A stretch of 64,000 bases of DNA from JABCZZ01 sp964454545 (GTDB taxonomy: Bacteria > Pseudomonadota > Alphaproteobacteria > Rickettsiales > JABCZZ01), in assembly GCA_964454545.1 (NCBI GenBank), contig CAYVTI010000005.1:11198-75197 (forward strand). The letters are read 5' to 3'. Below the pieces are notes generated by a model. It was not told the origin of the DNA and made no database searches. It saw only the letters and a program-made list of their open reading frames with translations. This document shows positions 15,732-24,796 of this stretch, piece by piece (the stretch's first letter is position 1; each line of letters starts with the position of its first letter). The position numbers were made by a program, and so were the translations under genes.

Positions 15732-17806
15732 GGCGTCATTCCTTCTTGTGCATGCCACATGCCCGAAGATACCTGACCATTGTCGGGCATGATGCCAAGC
15801 GTCAACGTTCCGGCCTGGGTCGGGCCAGACGAACCTTGCGGTATGGTGAGATTCAGCGTTACACCGGGGAAACTGTAGAGTTCGGCGATATAATTTCCGG
15901 GGCGCAGTTTTTCGATGCGGAAACGTCCCTGTCGGTTGGTGAAGAAAGTGACGGCATCAACAAGGCCATTACCCGAAGCGGAGCGGATGTTGCCTGCTTG
16001 CAGCGCAACAGGGCTGCCGTCCTGGTAGGTAAGCGTGCCGTCGAGCAGCACATTGGCGTCGCCGCCGATCTTGATGAATGTGCCGCTGCGGTAGCCGGGA
16101 TGCAATGTGTAATTGGTTTCGCCGGGATCAAATCCGGTCGGCAGGCTGTTCGCGTCCACGCGCACGGTGCGGTACATATAGGGCGTCAGCTCCGGCAGCA
16201 CGGCGGGGCCTAACATATCGGTTCTGGCTTCATAGTGAAGCGTGTGGTCATCGCTGTTCAGCGGGTTGACGCCGATTGGATATTGCTCGATGGCCGGGTC
16301 AGGCGCGATCATGGCGAAGCTGCCGGAGATGGGGCGCGACATCGACCAGTGTCCGTCACTCATCGCCAGTGCGGTGCCGAAACGCATCTCGCTGCGCTCC
16401 TGGTTTGCACCTTGCGTACCATTGCCGTCGAAAGAAGTGACCAGATCATGATTGGCGGTAATATCGCCGCGATTGCCGTAATAGGTGATGCTGCCGTTGC
16501 CTTCACTTCTGTCTCCGGTCTGCGTCACGCCCGCTGAAGCGGCGATGCTGTCGGTGCGCTCGGCCTGCGCGTAGTTCCAGTCGGCGCGAGTGGTATGGGT
16601 AGTGCTGTCATAACTGCCGCTGACAAAGTGTCGCGAGGATTGCGGCGACCAGGTGAAACTGAGAAACACGCCAAAGCTTTCCGTGCTTGCGTGATCCATG
16701 CTGACTCCCACATGCAGTCCGCCTTGGAGTTGCCTATCGAAGCTAAGGCTGCTCGTCCACACGTTACTTTGTCCGTCACGACCAACCTGATAGCGCCCGC
16801 CGATACCGAGATTAAGGGTGGGAGAAAGTTGCTGGCTGTAACGCGCTGTCGTGTCATAGGAAAACAGATTGTCCGGCAGCAGCACGCCGAGCGGTGCGAA
16901 GTCCCTGTCCTGATAGATGGTCAGCAAAGTGAAATTGCGCGCCCCCTTGAATGTGCCGTCTGCGTTCATTTGTGCCGGATCGATATACTGATACTGCCCC
17001 TGGAGTGCGAAACCGTTATCGCCGCTTTTCATCCTGCTTTCCGAGAGGTCAGCGCGTAATATGCCCCATTTGCCGCCGATTGTTGCATCCATGCCGCCCA
17101 TCTGCTGATCGCTGTCGGCCTGCAGGTTCGCTCCCACGGTCAGCCAGTCGGTGACACCGTATAAATGAAACGCGGAAAACGCAGGTTGGCTGGTGTCGTA
17201 ATGCATCATGCCGTCCGTATTGGTGGAGACGACGCCAAGATTATAGGCATATTTATGCAGGCTGCTTTCAAGCAGGCTGGCATCGCTCACAATATTAAGA
17301 TTCTTGACTTCAACACGTCCCGCCGCATCGGTGATGACGAGCCGCACATCGTTACTGCCGTTTACCACCGGGAAATTACGCACATCGAAATTGCCGGAAC
17401 CAAGTTGCAATGTCTGCACCTTGCGATCATTGACGTAGATATCCACACGCGAAGGAGCATTGAGAAAGAACGAGGTCTGTCCTGTCGGCTCAGATACTCG
17501 GTAAGGCTGCAAATCGAAATCGCGCGCCACCGTCACGCCCAGCATGGACTGGAAACTCTGGAATCCTTCGATGGGATAAGACAAATCGCCTGCTGCGAGA
17601 CGTACCATGCTATCCGGCAGATCGTACACCAGTCGCGTGTTGCTGCGCTGGAAAGGGTGGTCGGCATCCTCGACGTAATTGCCGGTGCTTTCCAGCACCA
17701 TGCCATGAAGGTTGATGGCACTATCGCTGCTCAGGCGCAGTGGCTGCCTGCCATCTCCGCCCGGCAGGCCGCTTTCGACATAATCCTGGCTGCCGAACAG
17801 GTTCAT
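15728..17806 (-). pseudogene. Csu-type outer-membrane usher, N-terminally truncated
   Basis: 692 codons of a fimbrial usher (CsuD/FimD-like) that would form the beta-barrel pore for pilus secretion. Visible are the barrel start NLFGSQDYVESGLP, the plug-region motif APSRVDIYVNDRKVQTLQLGSGNFDVRNFP, DAAGRVEVKNL, and the C-terminal carboxypeptidase-like domain (QDGSPVALQAGNI, GRFRIEKLRPGNYIAEL). The signal peptide and the roughly 130-residue chaperone-binding N-terminal domain are missing. The frame stays open only to about 17852 and no other frame continues it. ATG 17806 is merely the first in-frame Met. No chaperone gene is present. This is most likely a deletion remnant. Confidence 0.8.
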
Positions 17807-17815
17807 ATAGGCTGA

Positions 17816-17980
17816 GACCGCACTGGGTTTTGTTACGGGTTTAACCGGCTTTCAGATGACGAGGTGGAAGTCCTGTACAAAAATATGCATGTCAAATCAT
17901 TCAAAACCCGTGACGAACAGGAAGTCGCCGGATATTTTGAAGTGCTGGAACGGATATTCACGCATTTTTTGCTGCAGTAA
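17816..17980 (+). pseudogene. 3' fragment of an unidentified gene abutting the truncated usher
   Basis: An open stretch on the plus strand ending at TAA 17980 reads as a plausible protein C-terminus (YGFNRLSDDEVEVLYKNMHV, then KSFKTRDEQEVAGYFEVLER and IFTHFLLQ), charged and helical. It has no start codon near its 5' end and runs into the broken usher end at about 17810-17850. I do not recognise the family. Both partial genes ending at one place suggests a deletion or rearrangement junction. Confidence 0.35.
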
Positions 17981-18042
17981 ATATTCTTGAGAGGTTGATT
18001 TGCCCATTGGGGCACATCAGTAATTCATCAGTTTTATAGTGT

Positions 18043-19605
18043 CTATGATAAGGTAGCGGGCAAACGCACCGTAAATACTGATCCTTTGCCTTCCGTGCTT
18101 TCGACCGTGATGCTGCCGCCATGCAGTTCGACGACCATTCTGGCAAGATAAAGCCCAATTCCTGTCCCGGAAATATTTGAAACATTACTGCCGCGTGAAT
18201 ACCGCTCGAATACTTCGCTGATATCCTGCCGGGGGATGCCGATTCCGTGATCCAGCACGGTAACAACGATATGATCTGAACTGGTTCCGGCATTGACTTC
18301 TATGGGACCGCCATCCGGCGAGTATTTAATAGCATTGGATAAAAGATTGGCAAACACCTGCCGCAGGAGCTTGGGATCGCCGAACATCCCTAATGCCCGT
18401 TCTCCGATTTTTATTACAATTTGCGTGTCCGGCACTATCTCCCTATGTTCCTGACAGATATCGTTCAGCAATACGGTCAGGTCTATCTCCGTGGGGTGGA
18501 AATAGAGTTCGGGCTTTCCTTCGAATAACCGGGAAGAATGGATCAGGTTATCGATCAAAACAGTAATCTGCCTTACCGCGCCACGGATCTTCTCCGCACG
18601 TTCAGCCGTTGACTCAATGGGTGCCGGATGATTCATTTTCAGCAATCGCTGGGCATGGCCGTCGATAATGTTGAGTGGCGTGCGGAACTCATGCGAAGCT
18701 ATGGATATGAAATTACGTTGCACGGCCATCAGATTCTGTTCATGCTTCAGTTTTTCTTCCAGCATGGATGCCTGTTGAATCAATCCCTGACGGCTGTACG
18801 CCAGCTCGATCATGTTATTACGGAATACCGTAAGGGCGCGCGCCATCTCGCCCACTTCGTCATGCCGTTGCGCCGCATTGATGCTTACATCCATATCATT
18901 GCCGGCCAGGCGGTGCATGTTCCTGACGAGATCGAGTATCGGCTCCGATATGGATCGCCTGATATATAAAACCCCCACTGTCACCATCATCGCTCCAAGC
19001 AGCATGGCAAGCACCGTAAGGGCGCGCACCTTGCTGTAAGTCTCCGCCGCGCGATCGCTGGCCGCCTGATCCTGCGCCACATTAAGATCCGTAAGCTGTC
19101 CGAGAGTGTCGCTCGCCGCATTATAGGCCGCCTGAGAGGCTGTTTTATACAGAGCGGCGCCTTTCTCCTTGTTATTTTCATGCATCGACTCGATCACCTG
19201 GCTGACAATGTCTCTGTAGCGGTTCCAATCGTTGACAAAACGTTTATAGAGAATGGCCTCTTTGTCATCATGGTAAATATGCTCGTAACCCTGTTGCGCT
19301 TTGGCTATATTCCGGTCGAGTTCGGCCATTTCCCGCTCGCTCTTTGCGATGTCAGGCACGCTGGAAGCCAGAAGCAGGGTGCCTTCGGCCGCACGGAAAT
19401 CGGAAGTGTAGTTGTTGAGATCGCCGAGGAAACGGGTATTAGGCAGCCACCGTTCGCGGAGCTGGCTGGCAACGTCTTCAAAATCATTGAGACACGCAAT
19501 ACTGAATACGCCAAGAAAGACGAGCAGAAACAGGAGAAGAAAAAACCCCAGAGACAGGCGGAATCTTATAGAGAAATGATGCATGGCGTTTTGCTGGTTA
19601 GGCAC
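18043..19605 (-). CDS. membrane sensor histidine kinase
   Basis: 520 residues. TM1 at about 18-38, a helical periplasmic sensor of about 150 residues resembling the four-helix-bundle MCP-type domain, and TM2 at about 195-215. A HAMP domain follows (RRSISEPILDLVRNMHRLAG). The dimerisation box is SHEFRTPLN, phospho-acceptor H305. The ATPase has N-box LLSNAIKYSPDGG, DHGIGIP, and GTGIGLYLARMVVELHGG. It is divergent from a LuxR-type response regulator 97 bp away, so the two probably form a pair. The stimulus is unknown; the adjacent metal-efflux genes are a possible target. Confidence 0.92.
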   Translation of the reverse strand: MPNQQNAMHHFSIRFRLSLGFFLLLFLLVFLGVFSIACLNDFEDVASQLRERWLPNTRFLGDLNNYTSDFRAAEGTLLLASSVPDIAKSEREMAELDRNIAKAQQGYEHIYHDDKEAILYKRFVNDWNRYRDIVSQVIESMHENNKEKGAALYKTASQAAYNAASDTLGQLTDLNVAQDQAASDRAAETYSKVRALTVLAMLLGAMMVTVGVLYIRRSISEPILDLVRNMHRLAGNDMDVSINAAQRHDEVGEMARALTVFRNNMIELAYSRQGLIQQASMLEEKLKHEQNLMAVQRNFISIASHEFRTPLNIIDGHAQRLLKMNHPAPIESTAERAEKIRGAVRQITVLIDNLIHSSRLFEGKPELYFHPTEIDLTVLLNDICQEHREIVPDTQIVIKIGERALGMFGDPKLLRQVFANLLSNAIKYSPDGGPIEVNAGTSSDHIVVTVLDHGIGIPRQDISEVFERYSRGSNVSNISGTGIGLYLARMVVELHGGSITVESTEGKGSVFTVRLPATLS

Positions 19606-19702
19606 AAGGATATTACATTATAATAGTGACTAGGCATAAAGGAAACTGTAATAAATCACTATTTCTGTTGTCTGTGGCGGAGAATGATACTAAAAGAGCA
19701 TT

Positions 19703-20320
19703 ATGACTCCATCGCCCAAGAAAATCCTGTGCATCGAAGATAACCGCGAGGCGGCAAACCTTATCAGCGAGGAACTCACCGAACGGGGCTATGAAATCAG
19801 TCTTGCCCGTAACGGGCAGGAAGGCTTCGCTGCAATCCTCAGGAATACGCCCGATCTTGTGTTATGCGATATCACCATGCCGGTCATGTCTGGGTTTCAG
19901 CTGCTGGAGCGGTTAACGGACATGGCGCCCCGCTTTGAAAACGTGCCGTTCATATTTCTTACCGCGCTCAGCGACCGTGATAACGAGATTAAGGGACGGA
20001 AATTAGGGGCGGATGACTATGTGACCAAACCAATTGATTTTGAAATACTGGATACGATTATTATCGCCCGCCTGGCTCGCGTTGCACGCAATGCGGTTTG
20101 GCCGGAACGGGTGAAATTAAGCGACCGCGAGGTAGAAGCGCTGACCTGGGCGGCGCGTGGAAAAACTTCCGCCGAAATCGCCCAGATCCTCAATCTGAGC
20201 AAGCGTACGGTGGACTTTCATATTGAGAACGCACGCGACAAGCTGGGGGTTTCAAACCGCATCCAGGCCGTCATCAAGGCGGCGAGCGGCCAGCTGATTG
20301 ATCCTTATTCTAATGCTTGA
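19703..20320 (+). CDS. response regulator, REC plus LuxR-type HTH
   Basis: 205 residues. The receiver domain has the acidic pair in CIEDN, phospho-acceptor D56 in LVLCDITMP, the Thr of FLTALSD, and Lys of YVTKP. A linker leads to a LuxR/GerE helix-turn-helix: LSDREVEALTWAARGKTSAE, QILNLSKRTVDFHIENARDK, LGVSNR. Probable cognate regulator of the divergent histidine kinase. Its 3' end overlaps the convergent small exported-protein gene by 11 bp. Confidence 0.92.
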   Translation: MTPSPKKILCIEDNREAANLISEELTERGYEISLARNGQEGFAAILRNTPDLVLCDITMPVMSGFQLLERLTDMAPRFENVPFIFLTALSDRDNEIKGRKLGADDYVTKPIDFEILDTIIIARLARVARNAVWPERVKLSDREVEALTWAARGKTSAEIAQILNLSKRTVDFHIENARDKLGVSNRIQAVIKAASGQLIDPYSNA

Positions 20321-20543
20321 GGCGGATATCCGCGCCGTTGATGTTCACCGTTTTCTTTGCTGCGCCGTCTATGACAGCCGGGTTGGCGCCGCGTTGATTC
20401 GCGCTTCCAGATTTGCCCTGGTTTACAGCATGCGTTGGGCTTGGAGATGGTTTTTCCTCAGTTGCAGGAGGAACGGATTGCTGTGCAAAGCCAGCATGTG
20501 CGCTGAGTAAAATAAATATAAGCATGCATAGCAGTTTTTTCAT
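20310..20543 (-). CDS. small exported protein downstream of RND pump
   Basis: 77 residues. A signal peptide MKKLLCMLIFILLSAHAGFA is followed by a Pro/Ser-rich, low-complexity mature part (QQSVPPATEEKPSPSPTHAV) of about 57 residues. Its ATG overlaps the stop of the RND pump gene by 4 bp, so it belongs to that operon. Function unknown; a periplasmic accessory of the efflux system is possible. Confidence 0.6.
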   Translation of the reverse strand: MKKLLCMLIFILLSAHAGFAQQSVPPATEEKPSPSPTHAVNQGKSGSANQRGANPAVIDGAAKKTVNINGADIRLKH

Positions 20544-23500
20544 GACGGGCCGCCTTTCTGATCCATCCGCTTTTCCTGCGTAGCGTTATCGTCCTGCCCC
20601 AGGAATACTAGCTGGAGCGCCGGAACCACCACAAGCAGCATCACCGGCCCAATCAGCATGCCGCCAACAACCACGGCAGCCAGAGGGCGTTGCACCTGGC
20701 TGCCAATGCCGGTTGAAAGCGCCGCAGGCAGCAGGCCTATACAGGCGGATAAGGCTGTCATTAACATCGGGCGCATCCGCTGTTCTGCGGCATAAAGCAT
20801 GGCCTTATAGGGACTCATGTGATTGTGATGCACCGTCTGATTGTAGTATGTGACAAGCAGGATGCCATTCATGACCGATACGCCGAAAAGTGAAATGAAT
20901 CCAACCATAGCCGATATGCTGAAATCGAGACCTGAAACATAGAGCGCCAGTATTCCTCCCGCAACGGCAAACGGCATTCCTGCTAATACCAGCAGACAGT
21001 CGCGCAGCGAATTAAACAGGCAATAAAGCAGCCCGATAATGAGCAGCAGGCTAATAGGCACGATAATCTCAAGCCGTTCTTTGGCAAGCTGGAGATCTTC
21101 AAATTCGCCCGCCCAGACTATCCGGTAGCCGGGCGGGAGCGGTATGCTCTTGGCGATACGCGCCTGCGCATCCGCCACCGCGCTTCCGAGATCGCGGCCA
21201 CGCACGCTGAATTTGACGGGAATATAGCGCGCCCCGCTTTCGTGATAAATCCAGGCCGCACCGGTATCCAAGGTAATCGTGGCAAGCTCACTCAAAGGGA
21301 TATAAGCATCGGCGCCGCTGCTTGTCGTATAGCCAACCTTGATGTTGCGAATTTTTTCGATGCTGTCACGGTATTCCTGCGCATAACGGACAACCAGGCT
21401 GAACTGGCGATCGCCCTCCAGTACATTGGTTGCCGTCGTACCCCCCATAGCCGCCTGGATCACCGTGTTCACGTCGCCTGTATTCAGGCCATAGCGCGCT
21501 GCTTTAGCGCGATCCACCTTGATATTCAGGTTAGGCTGCCCAAGTACCGGAAAGATTCCTAAGTCGGCAATGCCTTTGACCTGACTCATCTGATCCCTGA
21601 CTTGCGCAGCCAGTTTCTCAAGCATTGCCAGATTCGGCCCTAGAATCTTGACTGAGTTGGCTCCCTTGACTCCCGAAATCGCCTCTTCGATATTATCCTG
21701 AATATATTGAGAGAAATTGAAGACGACTCCGGGCAGCTCGTTCCGGAACTCGGCCTGGATCCGGGCTGTCAGTTTATCCTTGGTCATCCCTTTTGGCCAT
21801 TCGCCGGGTGGCTTTAGGGGTACAAAGAGCTCGACGTTGGAGAACGGCGAGGCATCCGTCCCGTTATCGGGACGGCCATGCTGGGAAGTGACCGTAATGA
21901 CTTCCGGATGTTTCAGCAGTATCAGGCGCATTTTCCTCGTAGCCGCCTCACCATCCTGCAGAGAAAGCGTAGGAGGCATCGATGCGCGAATCCAGTAATT
22001 ATTTTCTTCAAGTGCAGGGAGAAACTCGCTGCCTAATTGCGTGGCAAGCAATCCGGTAAAGAACAGAAATAACAATCCTCCCACAACTACCTGCCTGCGC
22101 TGATCAAGCGCCCAGCGCAAAACCGGCGTATAGATGGATCGCAATATCCGTACTACAATGGTCTCCGTTTCACGGACATGTTCGGGAAGCAGGAATGAGG
22201 CTAAAACCGGCGTGACAGTGAAGGTCGCAAGTAACGCGCCGACCAGCGCATAACCGTAGGTCCTCGCCATCGGGCCGAATATCTGGCCTTCGACCCCCTG
22301 CATGGTAAAAAGCGGAACAAACGCCGCAACCGTTATGGCCGTGGAGAAAAATATCGCCTTATCCACCTGCATGGCGCTGATAAGGATGAGGCGCAATCTG
22401 TCCGTCCATACGGAACCTTGCTGTTTGTGCAGTGAATCCGTCGGATCGGTTCCCCATTCTCCGTGGGCAAGTGCTTCCAGACGCACAGCGCGGACTTCTT
22501 CCTTCGCCTCAAATTTACGGAATATATTTTCCACAAGTATTACCGCCGAATCGACGATGATGCCGAAATCAACGGCACCGACGGATAACAGGTTGCCGCT
22601 TTCTCCCTGGAGCACCAGCAGTATAATAGCAAAGAACAGCGCAAACGGAATATTCACCCCCACGATGATTGCGCTGCGGAGATCTCCCAGAAAAGTCCAC
22701 TGGATGAGGAACACCAGCAGGCATCCGACAATGAGGTTATGCACAACCGTATGGGTCGTAAGCGCAATGAGATCGCCGCGATCATAAAAAGGCACTATCC
22801 TGACCCCCGGCGGCAGGCTGCCGTCGCTGTTCATTTTCGTCACTTCGGCCTTGACCTTCGGCAGCATTTTATCCGTCTGTTGCGTGCGGTTCATCACCAC
22901 AATGGCCGCTGCCACGTCGTCGTCGTCATCCTTGCCGAAAATACCAAGCCTGGGCACATACCCCACTTTTACTTTCGCGACATCCTTAACCAGCAGGGGA
23001 ATACCGTTTGATTGGCTAAGGACGATATTTTCAATGTCATCAACCTTGTAACCTTGCGTCAGATCATCACTACCACCATCGTCAATCAGGCCAACGCCCC
23101 GGATGTTTATCGACTGCTGGCCCATGCGGATCTCGCGTCCCCCGACATTGATATTTGAATTTCCCAGAGCGGTGATGATTTGCGGTACGGTGATGTTGAA
23201 AGCTTCCAGTTTCCGGGGATCTATCTCGACGTTGAATTCCTTGGTGGTGCCGCCCCAGCTGTTGATATTGACGATACCGGGAATGGCCGAGAGCCGCCGC
23301 GCTACAATCCAATCCTGAACCGTACGGAGATTAGTCAGCCCAAAATGCCTGGGGCCTTCCAGCGTATAGCGGTAAATTTCGCCGCTGCCGCTGTTCTGAT
23401 TAATCTGGGGCACCTGGCCATTCGGCAGGGTGACGTTCTGTTGCAACGCTATATCTGTCTGGGCATAAGCAAAATTATAGTCAATGCCCCACTTAAACAC

Positions 23501-23785
23501 GACACGGATAAAAGATAAGCCATAGAACGAAGTGGAGCGGATGATTTCAATGCCGGGTATCGTGTAAAGCCCGATTTCCATAGGAATGGTGTAATAACGC
23601 TCCATTTCTTCTGCAGAAAGTCCCGGCGCCTGGGCAGTGATTTCCAGGATAACCGGCGTAGGGTTCGGATAGGACTCGATATTGAGTTTCTTGAAGGCAA
23701 AGAAGCCTGCACTGGCAAATGCCAGCAGCGCGAAGATAACGATCGCGCGGCGGCTAAGACAGGCTGCAATGACATATTTGAGCAT
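20540..23785 (-). CDS. heavy-metal efflux RND transporter, CusA/CzcA family
   Basis: 1081 residues, inner-membrane proton-driven pump. TM1 follows LSRRAIVIFALLAFASAGFF, with two large periplasmic loops and about 12 TM helices. The HME-type TM4 motif VDFGIIVDSAVILVENIFR is present, with the Asp and Glu characteristic of metal-exporting members (CzcA/CusA) rather than drug pumps. Methionine-lined copper/silver specificity cannot be judged by eye, so the substrate (Cu/Ag versus Zn/Co/Cd) is open. The operon runs adaptor, pump, small exported protein. Confidence 0.9.
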   Translation of the reverse strand: MLKYVIAACLSRRAIVIFALLAFASAGFFAFKKLNIESYPNPTPVILEITAQAPGLSAEEMERYYTIPMEIGLYTIPGIEIIRSTSFYGLSFIRVVFKWGIDYNFAYAQTDIALQQNVTLPNGQVPQINQNSGSGEIYRYTLEGPRHFGLTNLRTVQDWIVARRLSAIPGIVNINSWGGTTKEFNVEIDPRKLEAFNITVPQIITALGNSNINVGGREIRMGQQSINIRGVGLIDDGGSDDLTQGYKVDDIENIVLSQSNGIPLLVKDVAKVKVGYVPRLGIFGKDDDDDVAAAIVVMNRTQQTDKMLPKVKAEVTKMNSDGSLPPGVRIVPFYDRGDLIALTTHTVVHNLIVGCLLVFLIQWTFLGDLRSAIIVGVNIPFALFFAIILLVLQGESGNLLSVGAVDFGIIVDSAVILVENIFRKFEAKEEVRAVRLEALAHGEWGTDPTDSLHKQQGSVWTDRLRLILISAMQVDKAIFFSTAITVAAFVPLFTMQGVEGQIFGPMARTYGYALVGALLATFTVTPVLASFLLPEHVRETETIVVRILRSIYTPVLRWALDQRRQVVVGGLLFLFFTGLLATQLGSEFLPALEENNYWIRASMPPTLSLQDGEAATRKMRLILLKHPEVITVTSQHGRPDNGTDASPFSNVELFVPLKPPGEWPKGMTKDKLTARIQAEFRNELPGVVFNFSQYIQDNIEEAISGVKGANSVKILGPNLAMLEKLAAQVRDQMSQVKGIADLGIFPVLGQPNLNIKVDRAKAARYGLNTGDVNTVIQAAMGGTTATNVLEGDRQFSLVVRYAQEYRDSIEKIRNIKVGYTTSSGADAYIPLSELATITLDTGAAWIYHESGARYIPVKFSVRGRDLGSAVADAQARIAKSIPLPPGYRIVWAGEFEDLQLAKERLEIIVPISLLLIIGLLYCLFNSLRDCLLVLAGMPFAVAGGILALYVSGLDFSISAMVGFISLFGVSVMNGILLVTYYNQTVHHNHMSPYKAMLYAAEQRMRPMLMTALSACIGLLPAALSTGIGSQVQRPLAAVVVGGMLIGPVMLLVVVPALQLVFLGQDDNATQEKRMDQKGGPS

Positions 23786-23806
23786 GAGAGGCCTTTATCC
23801 AGTTGT

Positions 23807-24661
23807 TCAGTCCGACGGCGGCGCATAGAGTACGTTGCTGATGAAAACAGCCCCATCCGTAGCAACCAGTTCCTCAGGCTGCAGCCCTTCGAGGATCTGA
23901 TCATATCCGTTCTGCTGCAGGCCCACCTTGACGGCGCGTTCTTCAAAATGTCCGCGATCCTTAGTCACCCACACCGTCATTGTTCCATCGCCTTTGCGCA
24001 CCACTCCATTCGCGGGTATAGCGACGGACACAACCGGTTCCTGAACCTGGATCACGAGAGTGGCAAGCATCCCCGGATACAGTTCGTTTCTGGGATCGTA
24101 TATTTCGCAGCGCACCGCTATCCGGTGGGTATTGGGGTCTATGGCCGGGTTGCCGTCCGAGGAGTCATAGGCAGTAACCCCAAGCACGGCAACCTTGCCG
24201 TCAAAGACGCGATCAGGATACGCCTTCACTTTTGCCGTAACCGGCTGTCCCACATGAATGAGCGGGCTGTCGGTTTCAGCAACGCTCGCGACGATGAACT
24301 TGGCGGATGAATCAGATTCCGTACCGTCCGGCTGTTTATCGTTCCCGGCATCTTTTTCACGGTAGGCAACGCTGCCGACAGCCTCTCTTTCGATATGAAA
24401 ACTATAGATTCCTGCCGGTTCGATTGTAATAGCTTTCAATTGGCTTTGGGATAAATCCACAGCCGCTTCAAAGATATGGGAGGTGTCTTTGACTGTGTCA
24501 CCAGCCGTATTGGCATTGGGCTGCGTTTGGGGGGAAGAATGCGGCAAGCCGCCTGCGAAACCGAAATAATATAGGGAGGCCGCAACAATACATGCCGCAA
24601 TCACTTTTGTTACAAAAGGCCAGAAATAGGAAGAACGTGATGATTTCCCGTGATGTTGCAT
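23807..24661 (-). CDS. short RND periplasmic adaptor (membrane fusion) protein
   Basis: About 284 residues from ATG 24661. An N-terminal signal/anchor helix (FVTKVIAACIVAASLYYFGF) and a linker lead to an adaptor beta-barrel and membrane-proximal domain: GQPVTAKVKAYPDRVFDGKV, TRIAVRCEIYDP-like region, LYPGMLATLVI, and IPANGVVRKGDGTMTVWV. The lipoyl half-motifs and the coiled-coil hairpin that normally separate GSVAY from the barrel are absent, making it about 100 residues shorter than CusB-type adaptors. It lies 21 bp upstream of the pump gene. Confidence 0.8.
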   Translation of the reverse strand: MQHHGKSSRSSYFWPFVTKVIAACIVAASLYYFGFAGGLPHSSPQTQPNANTAGDTVKDTSHIFEAAVDLSQSQLKAITIEPAGIYSFHIEREAVGSVAYREKDAGNDKQPDGTESDSSAKFIVASVAETDSPLIHVGQPVTAKVKAYPDRVFDGKVAVLGVTAYDSSDGNPAIDPNTHRIAVRCEIYDPRNELYPGMLATLVIQVQEPVVSVAIPANGVVRKGDGTMTVWVTKDRGHFEERAVKVGLQQNGYDQILEGLQPEELVATDGAVFISNVLYAPPSD

Positions 24662-24796
24662 AGCCAGCCCGTGATTTAGAACAAGCTTATAATGACTTGC
24701 ATTGGAGGTTAACTCTACTGTCATTTATGACAGTTCTTAAATCGGCAACTCTCTTTATAATCATTTGGATAATCTTAATCTGCGGGTACCCATCTG

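Noticed and set aside
14497..18015. Genomic island bounded by a direct repeat of the tRNA-Leu 3' end (GGGGCAC at 14497-14503 and 18009-18015)
   Set aside because: Only 7 bp match and there is no integrase. The repeat is too short to distinguish from chance, although the enclosed csu remnant is suggestive.
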